The notes beneath the pieces were generated by a model. That model was not told where the DNA came from. It saw only the letters and a list, made by a program, of their open reading frames with translations, and did not search any database. Below, in pieces: positions 11,236 through 21,179 of a DNA stretch of 64,000 nucleotides (position 1 is its first letter; every line of letters starts with the position of its first letter). This stretch comes from Cavia porcellus. Lineage: Eukaryota > Chordata > Mammalia > Rodentia > Caviidae. The position numbers and the translations under genes were made by a program. The stretch covers positions 19,528,501 to 19,592,500 of the forward strand of contig NW_026947500.1 of NCBI RefSeq assembly GCF_034190915.1, written 5' to 3'.

Positions 11236-13512
11236 TTTCCTCAGTGCCAGAGGGCCCAGGCTGCACAGGTGTGAGATCTCAGTACAGGAGACAATCGATC
11301 AACAAATGAAGGGGATATGCTTAGGTTCCAGGAAGTAGAGGAATAGACATACAAGAAGAAAATGTGAGTTTTTAAAAACATAATTTTTTTTTTTTAAGAC
11401 AGGGTCTCATTATGTAGCTCACACTGGAACTTACTATGTAGCTTAGGCAGGCCTGGAACTCGTGGTAATCCTCCTGCCTCAGCCTCCTGAGTGCTGATAT
11501 TATAGGTGTGTGCCACCGTGTCCAGTCACCAATGTGATTTTGAGTGAGGGAGAAAGGGTTATTGTACAAGATAGGGAAAGATCAGTGGAGGCTTGGATGA
11601 CAGCCAGTTATATGGCAATCTGAGATGTCTCAGGTAGGGGGAACAGCAAGTGCAAGGGCCTGAGGCTGGCACAGAGGCTAAAGGGACAGGAGAATGGGTT
11701 GTCTTTTAGGCGAAGGAGGTCTGCTGTTCTCCTGGAGCTTTGACTGGTGTTGGTCACTGCAGAGATGAATAAGGTAAGAATGACCAGGGATGGGGCAACT
11801 CTGGAGTAAATTTTAAAACAGAACCTTCAGGACTGCTGTGCATGGAATGTGGGGCCATAGTACCAGTCTCCTGACGGGGTCTCCCTCACCCACCTCACAC
11901 TCGGACTGTCTGGAAGTGCTGTGTGTGTGTGTGTGTGTCTTGGTGTGTCTTGGTGTGTGGTATTGGGGTCTGAACCCAGGGCCTTGGGCACACTAAGCAA
12001 ACATTCTACCACTAAGCTACATAAGTCCCAGTCCCCACAAGCCCTCAAAAACACGAATGTCCTTATTTACAGATCAAAACACATACATTCAGGTAATATA
12101 CAAAATTATATAGAAAAAAAGAAAGAAAAGAAAAATCTGGTCTCCTGCAATCAACCTTGGAGCATTTTCTACTAGACTTTTCAGCACATCTGGCTCATAT
12201 ACATTCAGATAGATAACATCTTTGTATAAAACCAGTGTCATGAAGTTTCAAAAGGTACCTCAACGAATTTAAGTCAGCAAATTACAGAGACCAGAACTCA
12301 GCCAACTCTCCAGAGAGCTGAGTACATTCTCCATCATGGAAAGGAAAGCACCATAAAGAATACCGATGCTGGGGGTGAAAGACGTCCAAATAGACCTTGC
12401 ATGTCAGGGCACACACACTATGCCAGTGGGTCCCACTGTCTCCCCTATCACACATGCATTCTCAGGAGATGGCTCAGGGCTGGTTTTTCCCTGCTCTGGT
12501 AGGGAGAGCACATAGTGCAGAGCTCAGGGGAAGCTCAAGGGAAGACTGAACTCCTCAAAGGGCAAGGCTTCCACTGACTAGCTGAGGGCCCGTGGACTGG
12601 TGACAGAACCTCTACCCCTTGCCTGAGAAACAAAGATCCCAAAACCTGCCTTGGAGAGCAGTAAAGCGCACTCAGGATGACAATGTACATAAAATATTTA
12701 ATATGGCCAATGCAGAACATATGAGGAGCTCTAAAATCACTGGAGCTAGCGGTGTAACAGTGCTAGAGAGCTTGCCTAGCTTGCACAAGGTGCTGGGTTC
12801 CATTTCCAGCAAGAAAAAAAAAAAAAAAAACCACTAAATGTTTTGATTAAATAAAACCAAAATGATGTAAGGAGGTGAATAAGAGTGAACAACTGGGCAA
12901 AAGAGGGACGAAAAGAAAACGTAAGGAGACAGGTGAATGAGCAGTGGGTGAGGCAGGAAGTCCTCGAAAGGAGCTCAGCAAATGGTAAAAGGCAGGAGGT
13001 CCGAAGGAGATGCCTCAGCCCTGCTGCCCGCTCGCCCAGCCCAGCCCAGCCCAGCCCCCCCAGCCCAGCCCAGCCCCCACTCACAAACTGACTGTCCTCA
13101 ATCTCCTGCAGAGCCTTGATCTCCCGAAGGGCTTGGTTGGGGATGCCATCCTCTAGTCGCCGCAGGGCTACCTTCTTGAGGGCAACGATCTCACCAGTCT
13201 GTGTAAGAAGAGCTCAAGACTGCCTCCTGCAGCCTCCCATCCGCCTCCACCCCAGGGCTGGTGAACAGCGAGAAAGGCCCCGTGGGCAGGGCGCGATCCC
13301 ACAGCGCGGCAATGGAACGGGTCTGGGGTCACTATGGGATGGGGTGGTGGCCGTGGCTTTTTAAAAGAGGTCAGAAAGCTGTCCTGCGTGGCAGCAGCAC
13401 GGGGCGAGGGGCACAGGATCGCCCGCGGCGGCCTCACCTCCACATGCTTAGCCTTGAAGACGATGCCATGGGCGCCCTCCCCTATGCGGCCCAGGATGCA
13501 GTACTGGTCCAT
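7880..13512 (-). CDS. CDK20: Cyclin-dependent kinase 20 (CDK20/CCRK), complete
   Basis: Join on the minus strand: 13512-13438, 13198-13085, 10862-10674, 10475-10354, 10226-10164, 9632-9509, 9152-8997, 8077-7880. All junctions are GT-AG and in phase, giving 346 codons plus TGA, the usual CDK20 length. Visible kinase features: glycine loop GEGAHG (residues 11-16), ATP-anchoring Lys33 in ALKK, a PNQALRE helix (45-51) in place of the PSTAIRE of classical CDKs, catalytic HRD (125-127), DFG (145-147), T-loop Thr161 and the WYRAPE motif (168-173). The C-terminal tail is Pro-rich and ends PFIPEG. CDK20 is known to phosphorylate kinases such as ICK/CILK1 and MAK and to control ciliary length, Hedgehog signalling and cell-cycle entry. 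No disabling change is seen. An in-frame GTG lies just upstream, but the ATG at 13512 gives the conserved MDQYC start. Confidence 0.97.
8997..9152 (-). CDS. CDK20: CDK20 coding exon 7
   Basis: Fifty-two codons ([10 protein letters not shown]...RQRIAASQ) from the C-lobe, containing the LDLLGRFL helix. Acceptor CTGCAG; the donor GTCGGG is non-ideal. Confidence 0.95.
9509..9632 (-). CDS. CDK20: CDK20 coding exon 6
   Basis: One hundred and twenty-four nt, [18 protein letters not shown]...SPQVWP. Acceptor CCACAG, donor GTTTGT, a weak donor (T at +3) that is fixed by protein homology. Confidence 0.94.
10164..10226 (-). CDS. CDK20: CDK20 coding exon 5
   Basis: Sixty-three nt, [20 protein letters not shown] plus part of a Trp codon. 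Acceptor CCCAG, donor GTGAGA. Confidence 0.95.
10354..10475 (-). CDS. CDK20: CDK20 coding exon 4
   Basis: One hundred and twenty-two nt starting DLKPANLL, with DFG and the activation-loop Thr161; phase 2 donor GTAGGA after ACC-AG. A second GT lies 11 nt upstream, but only this one preserves the VATRWYR junction. Confidence 0.95.
10674..10862 (-). CDS. CDK20: CDK20 coding exon 3
   Basis: Sixty-three codons ([11 protein letters not shown]...NNIVHR) ending in the H-R of the catalytic HRD motif. Acceptor CACAG, donor GTCAGT. Confidence 0.96.
11192..11231. repeat. (CA)n microsatellite
   Basis: About 20 CA units in CDK20 intron 2. Confidence 0.95.
11383..11528 (-). repeat. B1-type SINE
   Basis: Reversed B1 with poly(T), AGACAGGGTCTC start and GTGCCACCGTGTCCAG end, including an internal near-duplication of the TGTAGCTCA block. 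Confidence 0.87.
11922..12038 (-). repeat. (TG)n and ID SINE
   Basis: Short TG tract leading into a reversed ID (GGTCTGAACCCAGGGCCTTGG...AAGCTACATAAGTCCCAG). Confidence 0.75.
12742..12836 (+). repeat. ID SINE
   Basis: Plus-strand ID with GTGCTAGAGAGCTTGCCTAG body and an 18-nt A tail, in CDK20 intron 2. Confidence 0.75.
13022..13079. repeat. (CCCAG)n-type repeat beside the CDK20 exon 2 donor
   Basis: CCCAG pentamers interrupted by short C runs, ending 5 nt from the CDK20 exon 2 boundary. On the transcribed strand this gives repeated GGG triplets at the start of intron 2. Confidence 0.85.
13085..13198 (-). CDS. CDK20: CDK20 coding exon 2
   Basis: Thirty-eight codons (TGEIVALKK...EDSQF) carrying Lys33 and the PNQALRE helix. 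The donor GTGAGT is followed at once by a GGGCT-type tandem repeat. Confidence 0.96.
13438..13512 (-). CDS. CDK20: CDK20 coding exon 1
   Basis: Twenty-five codons from MDQYCILGR to AKHVE, with the glycine-rich loop. Phase 0 donor GTGAGG. Confidence 0.96.
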
Positions 13513-13563
13513 CCACACACGCGGATCCTAGGGCCTAGCAACTCCAAGCGCCGCGCCTCCGCG

Positions 13564-13613
13564 GTTGCCTAGCAACGAAGCAGGCTGGAGGGCGGGGCCT
13601 CTGGAGCCACGTG
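13564..13613. promoter_or_regulatory. CDK20 promoter: RFX X-box and E-box
   Basis: GTTGCCTAGCAAC at 13564-13576 fits the RFX X-box RYYNYY-N1-RRNRAC exactly and sits 52 nt upstream of the CDK20 ATG. A half site, GCCTAGCAAC, lies at 13533-13542. A CACGTG E-box (USF/MYC type) is at 13608-13613, and a GGGCGGGGC GC box lies between at about 13590. RFX factors drive ciliary genes, so the site suits CDK20 function. That it is used is inference. Confidence 0.7.
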
Positions 13614-13799
13614 ACCAGGAGGACTGAGGCAGCATTCAGTGTGGGATTGACGTTCGGGCTTGTCTCTCTCTTTCCTCAGGCTTCCGCTGTCACGCGGCTG
13701 TAAACCTAATGTCACTTGTAGAGAGCGCGCAGGAAAGCATCAAAAAGCAATGGCCGACAGGACGCCACCAGATGACGAAAGTGGTGACCCGAGCCGAGG

Positions 13800-13892
13800 G
13801 CGGGACCTGGGGCTGGAGGCGGGGCCTGGGAGGCGGGGCCAGGGAGGCGGGGCCTGGGAGGCGGGGCCTCGAGCGAGGAGGCGGGGCCTGAA
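13800..13892. promoter_or_regulatory. Tandem GC-box array upstream of CDK20
   Basis: Five to six copies of GGCGGGGCC/T spaced about 10-22 nt apart (repeating GGGAGGCGGGGCCTG units). They would bind Sp1/KLF factors and lie about 300 nt upstream of the CDK20 ATG. The array looks like a short tandem expansion of one GC box. Confidence 0.55.
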
Positions 13893-13994
13893 AACTCCTC
13901 ACCTGGTGCAAACATGGAGGTTGTGGTGCAAACATGAAGGTTTTCTCAATCCAAGCACTTTAACGCAAGGAAAGTTTTTTATTTTTGTTTCTTT

Positions 13995-14120
13995 TTTCCT
14001 TTTTTTTTTTTTTGGAGACAGGGTGTTATTATGTAGTCCAGACTGGTCTCCAACTTTTGGTATTCCTGCCCCAAACTCTCAAGTGCTGCTATTACAAATG
14101 TGTCCACCACATCTGGCTGG
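13995..14120 (-). repeat. B1-type SINE
   Basis: Poly(T), GAGACAGGGTGTTATTATGTAG then a reversed B1 body ending CCACCACATCTGGC. Confidence 0.8.
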
Positions 14121-14124
14121 AGAT

Positions 14125-15980
14125 GATTAATTTTTTTAAAAGTGCGTTTAAAAAGATTAACCGTAATAGATTCTTAGAGAAGCTAGCCAACTCTGGATAC
14201 TCACACCTTTCAGGAGGCAGTAATCTCTAGGTGTTGCCACTAACTACAATAAGATACTAATGAAATAATATAGGTTCTGTCAGCTGGAGTAGAAGAGGAA
14301 CCCTAAAAACATCTCAAGAGCTGTGCCCAGCTAGGATTTTACATCACCTGAATGACTCCTGGGTGGCCTGCCCACTGAACGCCTGCACATTTATCAACCC
14401 CAGTTCTAACTTCCTGCATCCTTGGGTCTCTCTAGGCCTCAATAAATCTTCAGTTGCACTGTGACCATCTTTCCTTTTTTGTGATCACAAAGGCATTAGC
14501 TCCCTCAGCAAAACAGTGCCCTGGTAGAAGCCTGTACGATATAAATGCCATTTCAAATAATTTGGAGATTTAAGGGTGTTGCTCAGTGGTAGAGTACTTC
14601 CCTAGCCTGTGCAAAACTCTGGTTCCATCCCCAGCGCCACAAAAACTAATAAAATAACCTAGCAAAAAATAATAAGTGGTGATTAAGTCAACTATATGTC
14701 CATTAAAAAACAAAATTAAAAGCCTATCTAGTGTATACCATGTGGAAATGAGTTCCACATGGACAAAATTTAGAACAAAAATTCTCCATTCTAAAAATTT
14801 TGTGGTGGAGAAAATGATTGTAAAAGCTTAATTTAGAACTTAGAAACACAGATTTGAGATTTTTGGGTTTTTTTGAGATATACTATTATCATAATACTAT
14901 AAGTAATTATTTTTACATGTGGAATAATTTTTCAAGACTTATAAAAGGGAAACATTAGTGTTTGACTGCACCCCTCCACTCATAATTCCTATTCCCTGAA
15001 AGCATCTTTTACACCTATGTTTATAAATGATATGTATATAATGTTAGTGTTTTAGTTCTTAATTTTATATATTATCCACTGAGTTCTTATTATAGTGAGC
15101 AAAATTTGATTCTCTTGACTCTTCGATATTTATTTTTCTCATCTCTCATTATCAAATGTCTGTACAAATTGCAGTGTTTATATTATTATCCTATTACAGT
15201 CACAGAATATGAGGACATTCACAGTGCATTTCAATTATATCTTACTTCTTAATGAAGGACTAAAACAAAAAAATGATTCCATTTTGGTTGTAAATTTATG
15301 TACATAATCATTCATGGATTCTCCAAACCTCTGATGAACACAGAAACCAAAAATACGTCAGCTGTCCACTAAGTTCCCTGCGACCCTTCTTTCCTTCTTC
15401 CTTTCTTTTTGAGATGTTTCCCTGGAGGTCTCTGCTCTCCTGACTTATAGTCTGTATTAGCTGATTTTTAAAAACTTAGTTTCCCATTATTCTGGGTTTT
15501 CTTGTCCACAGTGCTGGGACTCTCTTTTCCCTCTTTTCTCTGTTGAAGCATACATTTTCTGGAAGCTATATGATTCTTTCTCCTGGTTTCTTTATCACTT
15601 TGTGAAGCATATTTTCTAGCATAGTTGCATGAGAGAGGGATATAGAAGAGCTATTTTTTTGAGACTTTATGAAAATACCTATTTTGGTTAGATATATACT
15701 AGTAGCCACATTTCTACAGAACTTTGGAGGCAATTCTTAATATCATTTAATCCACAATTTATCAATGAAATCCAGAGTCATCCCAGTTTCCAACACTTTG
15801 TATGTGAAGTGTTGTTTTCTTTTTGAAGAAAAACCGTTTTTGGAGCATAAAAGTAGACCCCTACAGAAAGTGGTCAAATTCCTAAAGGCAGAAAGAGACA
15901 AATAAAGGGATGAAAGGAGTATAAAACATCCAGAAGACAATTGACAAAATGGCAACAAGATGTTCTTACCTGTCAACAAA
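14125..15980. other. AT-rich intergenic stretch
   Basis: No gene seen. It holds one plus-strand ID at about 14566-14650 and an AATAAA at about 14440 that could belong to an old LTR; otherwise unassigned. Confidence 0.35.
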
Positions 15981-15984
15981 TAAA

Positions 15985-16065
15985 TAAGGGATGGGGATGT
16001 GGTTCAGTGGTAGAGTGCTTGCCTAGCATGTGTGAGGCCCTAGGTTTGATGCCCAAGACTGGAAA
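15985..16065 (+). repeat. ID SINE
   Basis: GGGATGTGGTTCAGTGGTAGAGTGC...AGGTTTGATGCCC, a plus-strand ID of an older subfamily. Confidence 0.8.
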
Positions 16066-16501
16066 AATGGTTGAACTGATTAACAAGACCTACAGATATG
16101 TTGCCTATAAGAGTCATTTTGCTTTTATGGAGACACACAGACTGAAAATGAGTGGATGGAATGAAAAACAAACAGTAGTATTTTTTTTTATTTAAAGAGA
16201 ACAAACAAAAGGGTAGAAATAATACATAATTTCAAAAAATAAACAGAAATCGCTAGTTGATAAATTACATATTTCCCTCTTAGAAATAGTTGTTCAAGTT
16301 ACAAAAGTAAATCATACAAAGTGGACATTCAAACAGTGAGATTGCAAACAGTTCTGTTTAATGATCCAACAAAAACTTAGTAATATGGTTATCAGTCCTA
16401 CACACTTAAACATGCATGCAGTTATATCCTTTACAGCACTTTCTTTTCCTCTCTATTTTACAATAGCAATTACACATTTACAGTTATGTTACTCCTACAT
16501 T

Positions 16502-16622
16502 TCTTTTTTTTTTTTTTTTTTTTTTTTTTGTCTTTTTCCTTTTTATCGGTACCAGGGATCGAACTCACGACTGCCTGCTTGCAAGGCAGGAGCTTATGCC
16601 GCTGAGCTAAATCCCCAGCCCC
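16502..16622 (-). repeat. ID SINE, young subfamily with GGTACCGATAAAAA tail
   Basis: Reversed ID with a near-consensus body and poly(T), flanked by TCCTACATTTCTT target-site duplications. It shares its 3' unique tail with the copies at 38.5 and 60.7 kb. Confidence 0.9.
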
Positions 16623-16679
16623 GTTCCTACATTTCTTATTACTTTTTACACTAGAGACACAAAGTGATTTTTATAAATA

Positions 16680-17440
16680 TGATTCTTATTTATTTCACTA
16701 ATGAGGATAGTCTCAAGATGTCTCCATTTGCCTATGAAGGCCTCAAGATTATCCTTTTTTTATAACTGACTGCTACTCCATTGTATAAAAATACCACATC
16801 TTTTTTATCCACTCTGCCATTGATGGTCATCTTGGTTGTTTCCAAGATTTAGCTATTACAAATTGTGCTGCTGTGAACATGGGTGCACATATATCACTGT
16901 GATATAACGTTTTCAGTTTTTCTGGGAGAGTACCCAGGAGGGGAATAACTAGATTGAATGGAACTTCCAATCCTAGTCTTCTGAGAAATCTCCATACTGA
17001 TTTCCATAGTGGTTGCACCAGTCTACACTCCCACCAACAGTAGAGAAGTGTTCCTTTTTCCCTGCATCCTCGCCAACATTTGTTATCAGTTGTTTTCTTG
17101 ATGGCAGCCATTCTTTCTTAGTGAGATGAAATCTCAATGTTGTTTTAATTTGCATTTCTCAAATGACCAGTGATGGTGAACATTTCTCCCTGTATTTATT
17201 TGCCATTTGTATATCTTCATCTGAGAACTGTGTGTTCATCTCAGATGCCCATTTTTGGAGTCTTTGAATTTGGGGGGCTTGATGTTTTTCAGTTCTTTAT
17301 ATGTTTTGGATATAAGTCCTTTGTATGAGGAGTTTCTGGCTACAATTCTTTCCTATTCTGTGGGTTTTCTTTTCACCCTGTTGGTGATTTCTCTTGAACT
17401 GCAGAAACTTCTCAATAATATGAGATCCCAGTTGTTGCAG
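16680..17440 (-). mobile_element. L1 3' segment (part of an inverted L1)
   Basis: Minus-strand L1 ORF2 C-terminal/3' sequence. The translated minus strand has the Trp/Cys-rich ORF2 C-terminal pattern (KCWRGCREKGTLLYCWWEC), and typical 3' sequence (ATGTGCACCCATGTTCACAG) is seen. It joins head-on to a plus-strand L1 segment at about 17440. Confidence 0.8.
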
Positions 17441-17990
17441 ATATAACACAATCCCAATCAAAATATCATTAATGTACCTCACGGATCTAGAAACACTCCT
17501 AAAATACATTTGGAAACAGAAGAAACCTAGAATAGCAAAGGAAGTTCTGGGCAACAAAGGCAAGGCAGGAAGCATCTCAATTCCTGACTTAAAATTATAC
17601 TACAAAGCCACAGTGATAAAATCAGCATGGTATGACAAAGAAATAGACCCAAGGATCAATGGAACAGATTAGAAGATGCAGCACAACTACAAAGATACTC
17701 AGCCACCTGATATTTGACAAAGGGGCTAAACATGTTTACTGGAAGAAGGATAGCCTCTTTCATAAATGGTGCTGGAAAAAATGGCTTTCCACATGCTGAA
17801 GACTGAAACTAGGTCCATGCCTATCACATGCACAAAACTAAAGTCTAAATGGACCAAAGATCTAAATATTAAAACAGAAACACTACACCTACTGGAAGAC
17901 AAGTTAGGTAGAAGTCTTGGAGACATAGGGGTAGGCAGAGAATTCATGAACAAAACGCAAACTGCACAGGAAAAACTTCAAAGAGTAGTA
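17440..17990 (+). mobile_element. L1 5'-side segment in inverted orientation
   Basis: Plus-strand L1 ORF2 sequence (translation [14 protein letters not shown]...[16 protein letters not shown]), then the block that normally lies just upstream of the sequence opening the neighbouring minus-strand segment. The arrangement fits 5' inversion during one L1 insertion. Confidence 0.78.
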
Positions 17991-18132
17991 TCTTACACTC
18001 AACAAAATGCAATTTAAGTAAAAAACTGTAACAAGTGACAAAGAGGATCATTACATAATGACATAAGAGTGAATTCATCAAGAGTCTATAACAATTGCAA
18101 ATATATATTCATCCAACTTTGGACATTAAGAT
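17990..18132 (+). mobile_element. L1 ORF2 endonuclease fragment, left half
   Basis: Plus-strand L1 sequence (GTGACAAAGAGGATCATTACATAATG... to ATTCATCCAACTTTGGA) that breaks off at the hAT element and resumes at 19002. Confidence 0.75.
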
Positions 18133-19001
18133 CAGTGGCAGCAAACCTATGGTGTGTGTGTTATTGTGTTTTTCTTTCAAGATGAAAGATATTAATATAG
18201 AGTTGCTTTATTTAGACTATAATCTGAGCATTCATTGTGGCTGTGGGCAAGCACCAAGCCATGTTCCTCTGAGAAAGGAAGTACCTTGCCCTTGTTCTCT
18301 TTAGCCTTCATCTTTGACCTGCTCACCTATATACACAGATCTGGATGTAGAGAGGTAAATGTTCCCCTAATTGGCTAACAACAAAGGTACTGAAGTATCT
18401 CACTGCATCAAAGTAGCAGTGTATGGACCAGAATTTCATCCCTATCGGTAGAATGGAGGTTCAAGCAGGAGCCTGTGAAATCCCAGAGCTAAGACATGAT
18501 AACATATCTGGTGAGGCCATGAGACTCAAATTGAAAAATACCTTCCCAGTAATAAAAATGCTGGTTCTCGAAACAGTAAGGTACCTGTTAAACTACTAGC
18601 TAATTCTAGAGCCTCTGTGGTTGGCATAAGAGTGCTTTGTTCCTCTTTTGCTACCATGCCTGAATAAGCTATTCTTCCCATGTAATCTGTTACAGCCCCT
18701 ACTTGCTTTCCTGGTAGTGTCACTATCAATAAAAGCTGTGGTCATTCTGGCCCTTGGCCTTTTGTTCCAAGACAACAACTGGTCATTCTGGAAGCTCTCC
18801 CTTTGCATTGCAATTTTTGTCTTTGGTCTTTTTCTTTCCTGCTGTATGACATAACTCAGGCGGGAAATTGAGGACTCACTGCATGGGTCCTTGATAACTT
18901 ACAATGACTGTGAAAAGTGTCTCTAACAGGAACTTTGGGATAAATAAGTGTATTTTGGGTTTCAGTTTGGCACTTGGTCTCTAAAAAGTTTGCCATGACT
19001 G
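18133..19001. mobile_element. hAT-type DNA transposon, 869 bp, inserted in an L1
   Basis: Begins CAGTGGCAGCAAACCTATGG and ends GTCTCTAAAAAGTTTGCCATGACTG. The ends are inverted repeats (CAGTG-GCAGCAAACCT against CAGTC-ATGGCAAACTT). Left and right flanks are the two halves of one L1 endonuclease stretch, with ATTAAGAT and ACCTAGAT as a diverged 8-bp target duplication. No convincing transposase frame is visible; the middle contains an AATAAA-bearing stretch (about 18240-18870) that may be a nested LTR. Non-autonomous. Confidence 0.75.
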
Positions 19002-19420
19002 ACCTAGATAGATAAAGCAAATATTAATAGGTCAGAAGAGAGAAATGAGCAGTAATATAATAATAGTAGATTTCAATACCTCACATTCAACAATGGATAG
19101 ATCATCCAGACAGAAAACCAATAATGAAACAGCAGACTTGAAGAACACTATAAATCTAGTGGCTCTAACAGATATCGATAGACCATCCCATTCAATAGTA
19201 GCAAAATTAAAAATTTTCTCAAGCACCTATAGAACATCCAATACAAGTCACATATGTTAGGCTCATAAAGAAGTCTTAACAAGTTTCTAAAGACTGAAAT
19301 ATTATCATGTACTTGTTTCTACAAAAGCAAAAAACAAATCAAAACAAAAAGCAAAAAACTAGGAATAAAAGCAAAAAATTTAAGATGCTCACAAATGTGT
19401 GGAAATTAAAAAACATACTT
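19002..19420 (+). mobile_element. L1 ORF2 endonuclease fragment, right half
   Basis: Resumes the L1 with AAAGCAAATATTAATAGG... and AACAATGGATAGATCATCC. Interrupted at 19424 by an ID element. Confidence 0.75.
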
Positions 19421-19423
19421 GTG

Positions 19424-19520
19424 GGCTGGGGGTTTAGCTCAGCAGCACAAATACTTGCCCAACAAGCACAAGGTCATGAGTTTGATCCCTGGTACAAAAA
19501 AAAAAAAAAAAAAAAAAAAA
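19424..19520 (+). repeat. ID SINE
   Basis: GGGCTGGGGGTTTAGCTCAGCAGC... GTTTGATCCCTGGTAC with a 24-nt A tail. Confidence 0.88.
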
Positions 19521-19529
19521 GCAAAAGAA

Positions 19530-20630
19530 ACAAACAAAAAACCCCAACAAAATAACCTGGCTTGGCTTTCTCAGATGCCAGCCCACGTACCAGCAGAAGC
19601 ACTCCTCTCTGTGGGGAATTCAGCTCATCATCCAAGGATGTCATCAGCAAACACAGGAATGCAGATTAGCTAGGATAGTATTTTGCAGGACCTGGAAACA
19701 TCTAGAGATATATGGAGACACCCAAAAAATTTACAGCAGACACTTATAAGGACTTTACCCCCTTGGATGCAAGACTGCCAGAAAACCTTAACCATGGATG
19801 TTTGTTAGAACTTCTCTTGTCCTCTTTCCATCCTTATGAAAGGGGTACACTTCCCTTTGTTGGGGTAGGTAGCTTTGTTGCTCTCTGCCTACCTGTACCA
19901 AGGTAATTAAACAGACCTATAGGGACTTTCACAAAAGCCAGTCCTTCAGTCTCCTGCCTCAAGTTTCTAGTTTTGCTAGAGAAACCAACACACTAAAGCT
20001 TATGGTATAGAGGCTATTTTAATAAAGAGAAAAATTTCAGACTTATTTGTCTAATACTAAACAAATTTCTAACACTGTTTAAGGATGAAACTAAAATACA
20101 CAGCCTCATGGTTAGAAAGTTACAAACTTAACAAGCCTCAACACTCTGGTGCCAACTGCAAGACAAGCATAGCTCAAAGAGAAAGAAATGGTTCTCTTAC
20201 TTCCAAGTCCCAGAGAATTATCATTCCAAGGATACCTCTGCCCTGTCTCAAACAATGATGGATTCTTCTACTATGTTATATGATAGTAACCTCATTTACT
20301 TGTTGTTTCTGTAAGAGTAAACTCTGTCTAGCAATTAATGACAAAATGTATAGCCAACCATAGAATATTATGTTAGCTTCCTTTTATACCTCCTTTTGGA
20401 AACACATGTAAATGCTTGGAAAACTCCAGTTGGGGCTAAAGGTTTAAAACACATAGCCATCAACCCACTAGCATGACAAAGCTGACTTCTAAATTTCCTC
20501 TGGTGCTGTGTCTCCATTTGATCTGGTCCTGAATTCTGTATCAGTGGAATACAGAATAAGCAAGTTCCAAGAGGGACAATTATACAGAAAAATGCCTGCA
20601 TGAAGAAAAAGATCCACACAACTGAACTTT
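19530..20630. other. Unassigned repeat-like sequence
   Basis: No gene. Possible LTR-like part at about 19.6-20.0 kb, not resolved. Confidence 0.25.
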
Positions 20631-20634
20631 ATAT

Positions 20635-21160
20635 TTCAAAAAAGAAAAGATCCAAAATAAGAAAGTTAATGAGCAAATAGCAGAATAAAAAGATGAAGCA
20701 GAGTCTAGAAAGCAATAGGAAGGGTCAACAAATCTGCTAGCTTACTGAAAATTTATTAAACTTTTAGTTAGGCTAAGTAAAGAAGAATAAATAAAATTTG
20801 CAAAGAAACTGGAATCCAGCAACTGATGCCGTAGAAGTACAAGGATCATAAGAGTCTACTATGAACAATTATACACTAAAAAGTTGATAGCCTTGAGTGA
20901 TAGAGAAATTCTTAAAAACATATGAAGCATGAGGAAACAGGAAGTCTGGACAGATCAGTCGTGAATAACGAGACTGAATCAGGAATCATAAACCTCCTAG
21001 CACACAGCAGTTCAGGACCAGAAGGGTTTAACGGGAATTCTACCAAACATTTAGAGGAGAAGACTATTTTCACAAACTCTTTCAAACACTGAAAACACTA
21101 TCAACTGTATCAGCTTTTTGAGGTCAGCATTACCACAAGATAGCCACATAAAAACAGTAC
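20635..21160 (+). mobile_element. L1 ORF2 fragment, degraded
   Basis: A-rich plus-strand sequence with L1 ORF2 phrases such as ACTATGAACAATTATACACTAAAAA and AGAAGGGTTTAACGGGAATTCTACCAAACATTTA; many stops. Confidence 0.7.
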
Positions 21161-21179
21161 AAGAATCAAAGTTTTTTGA

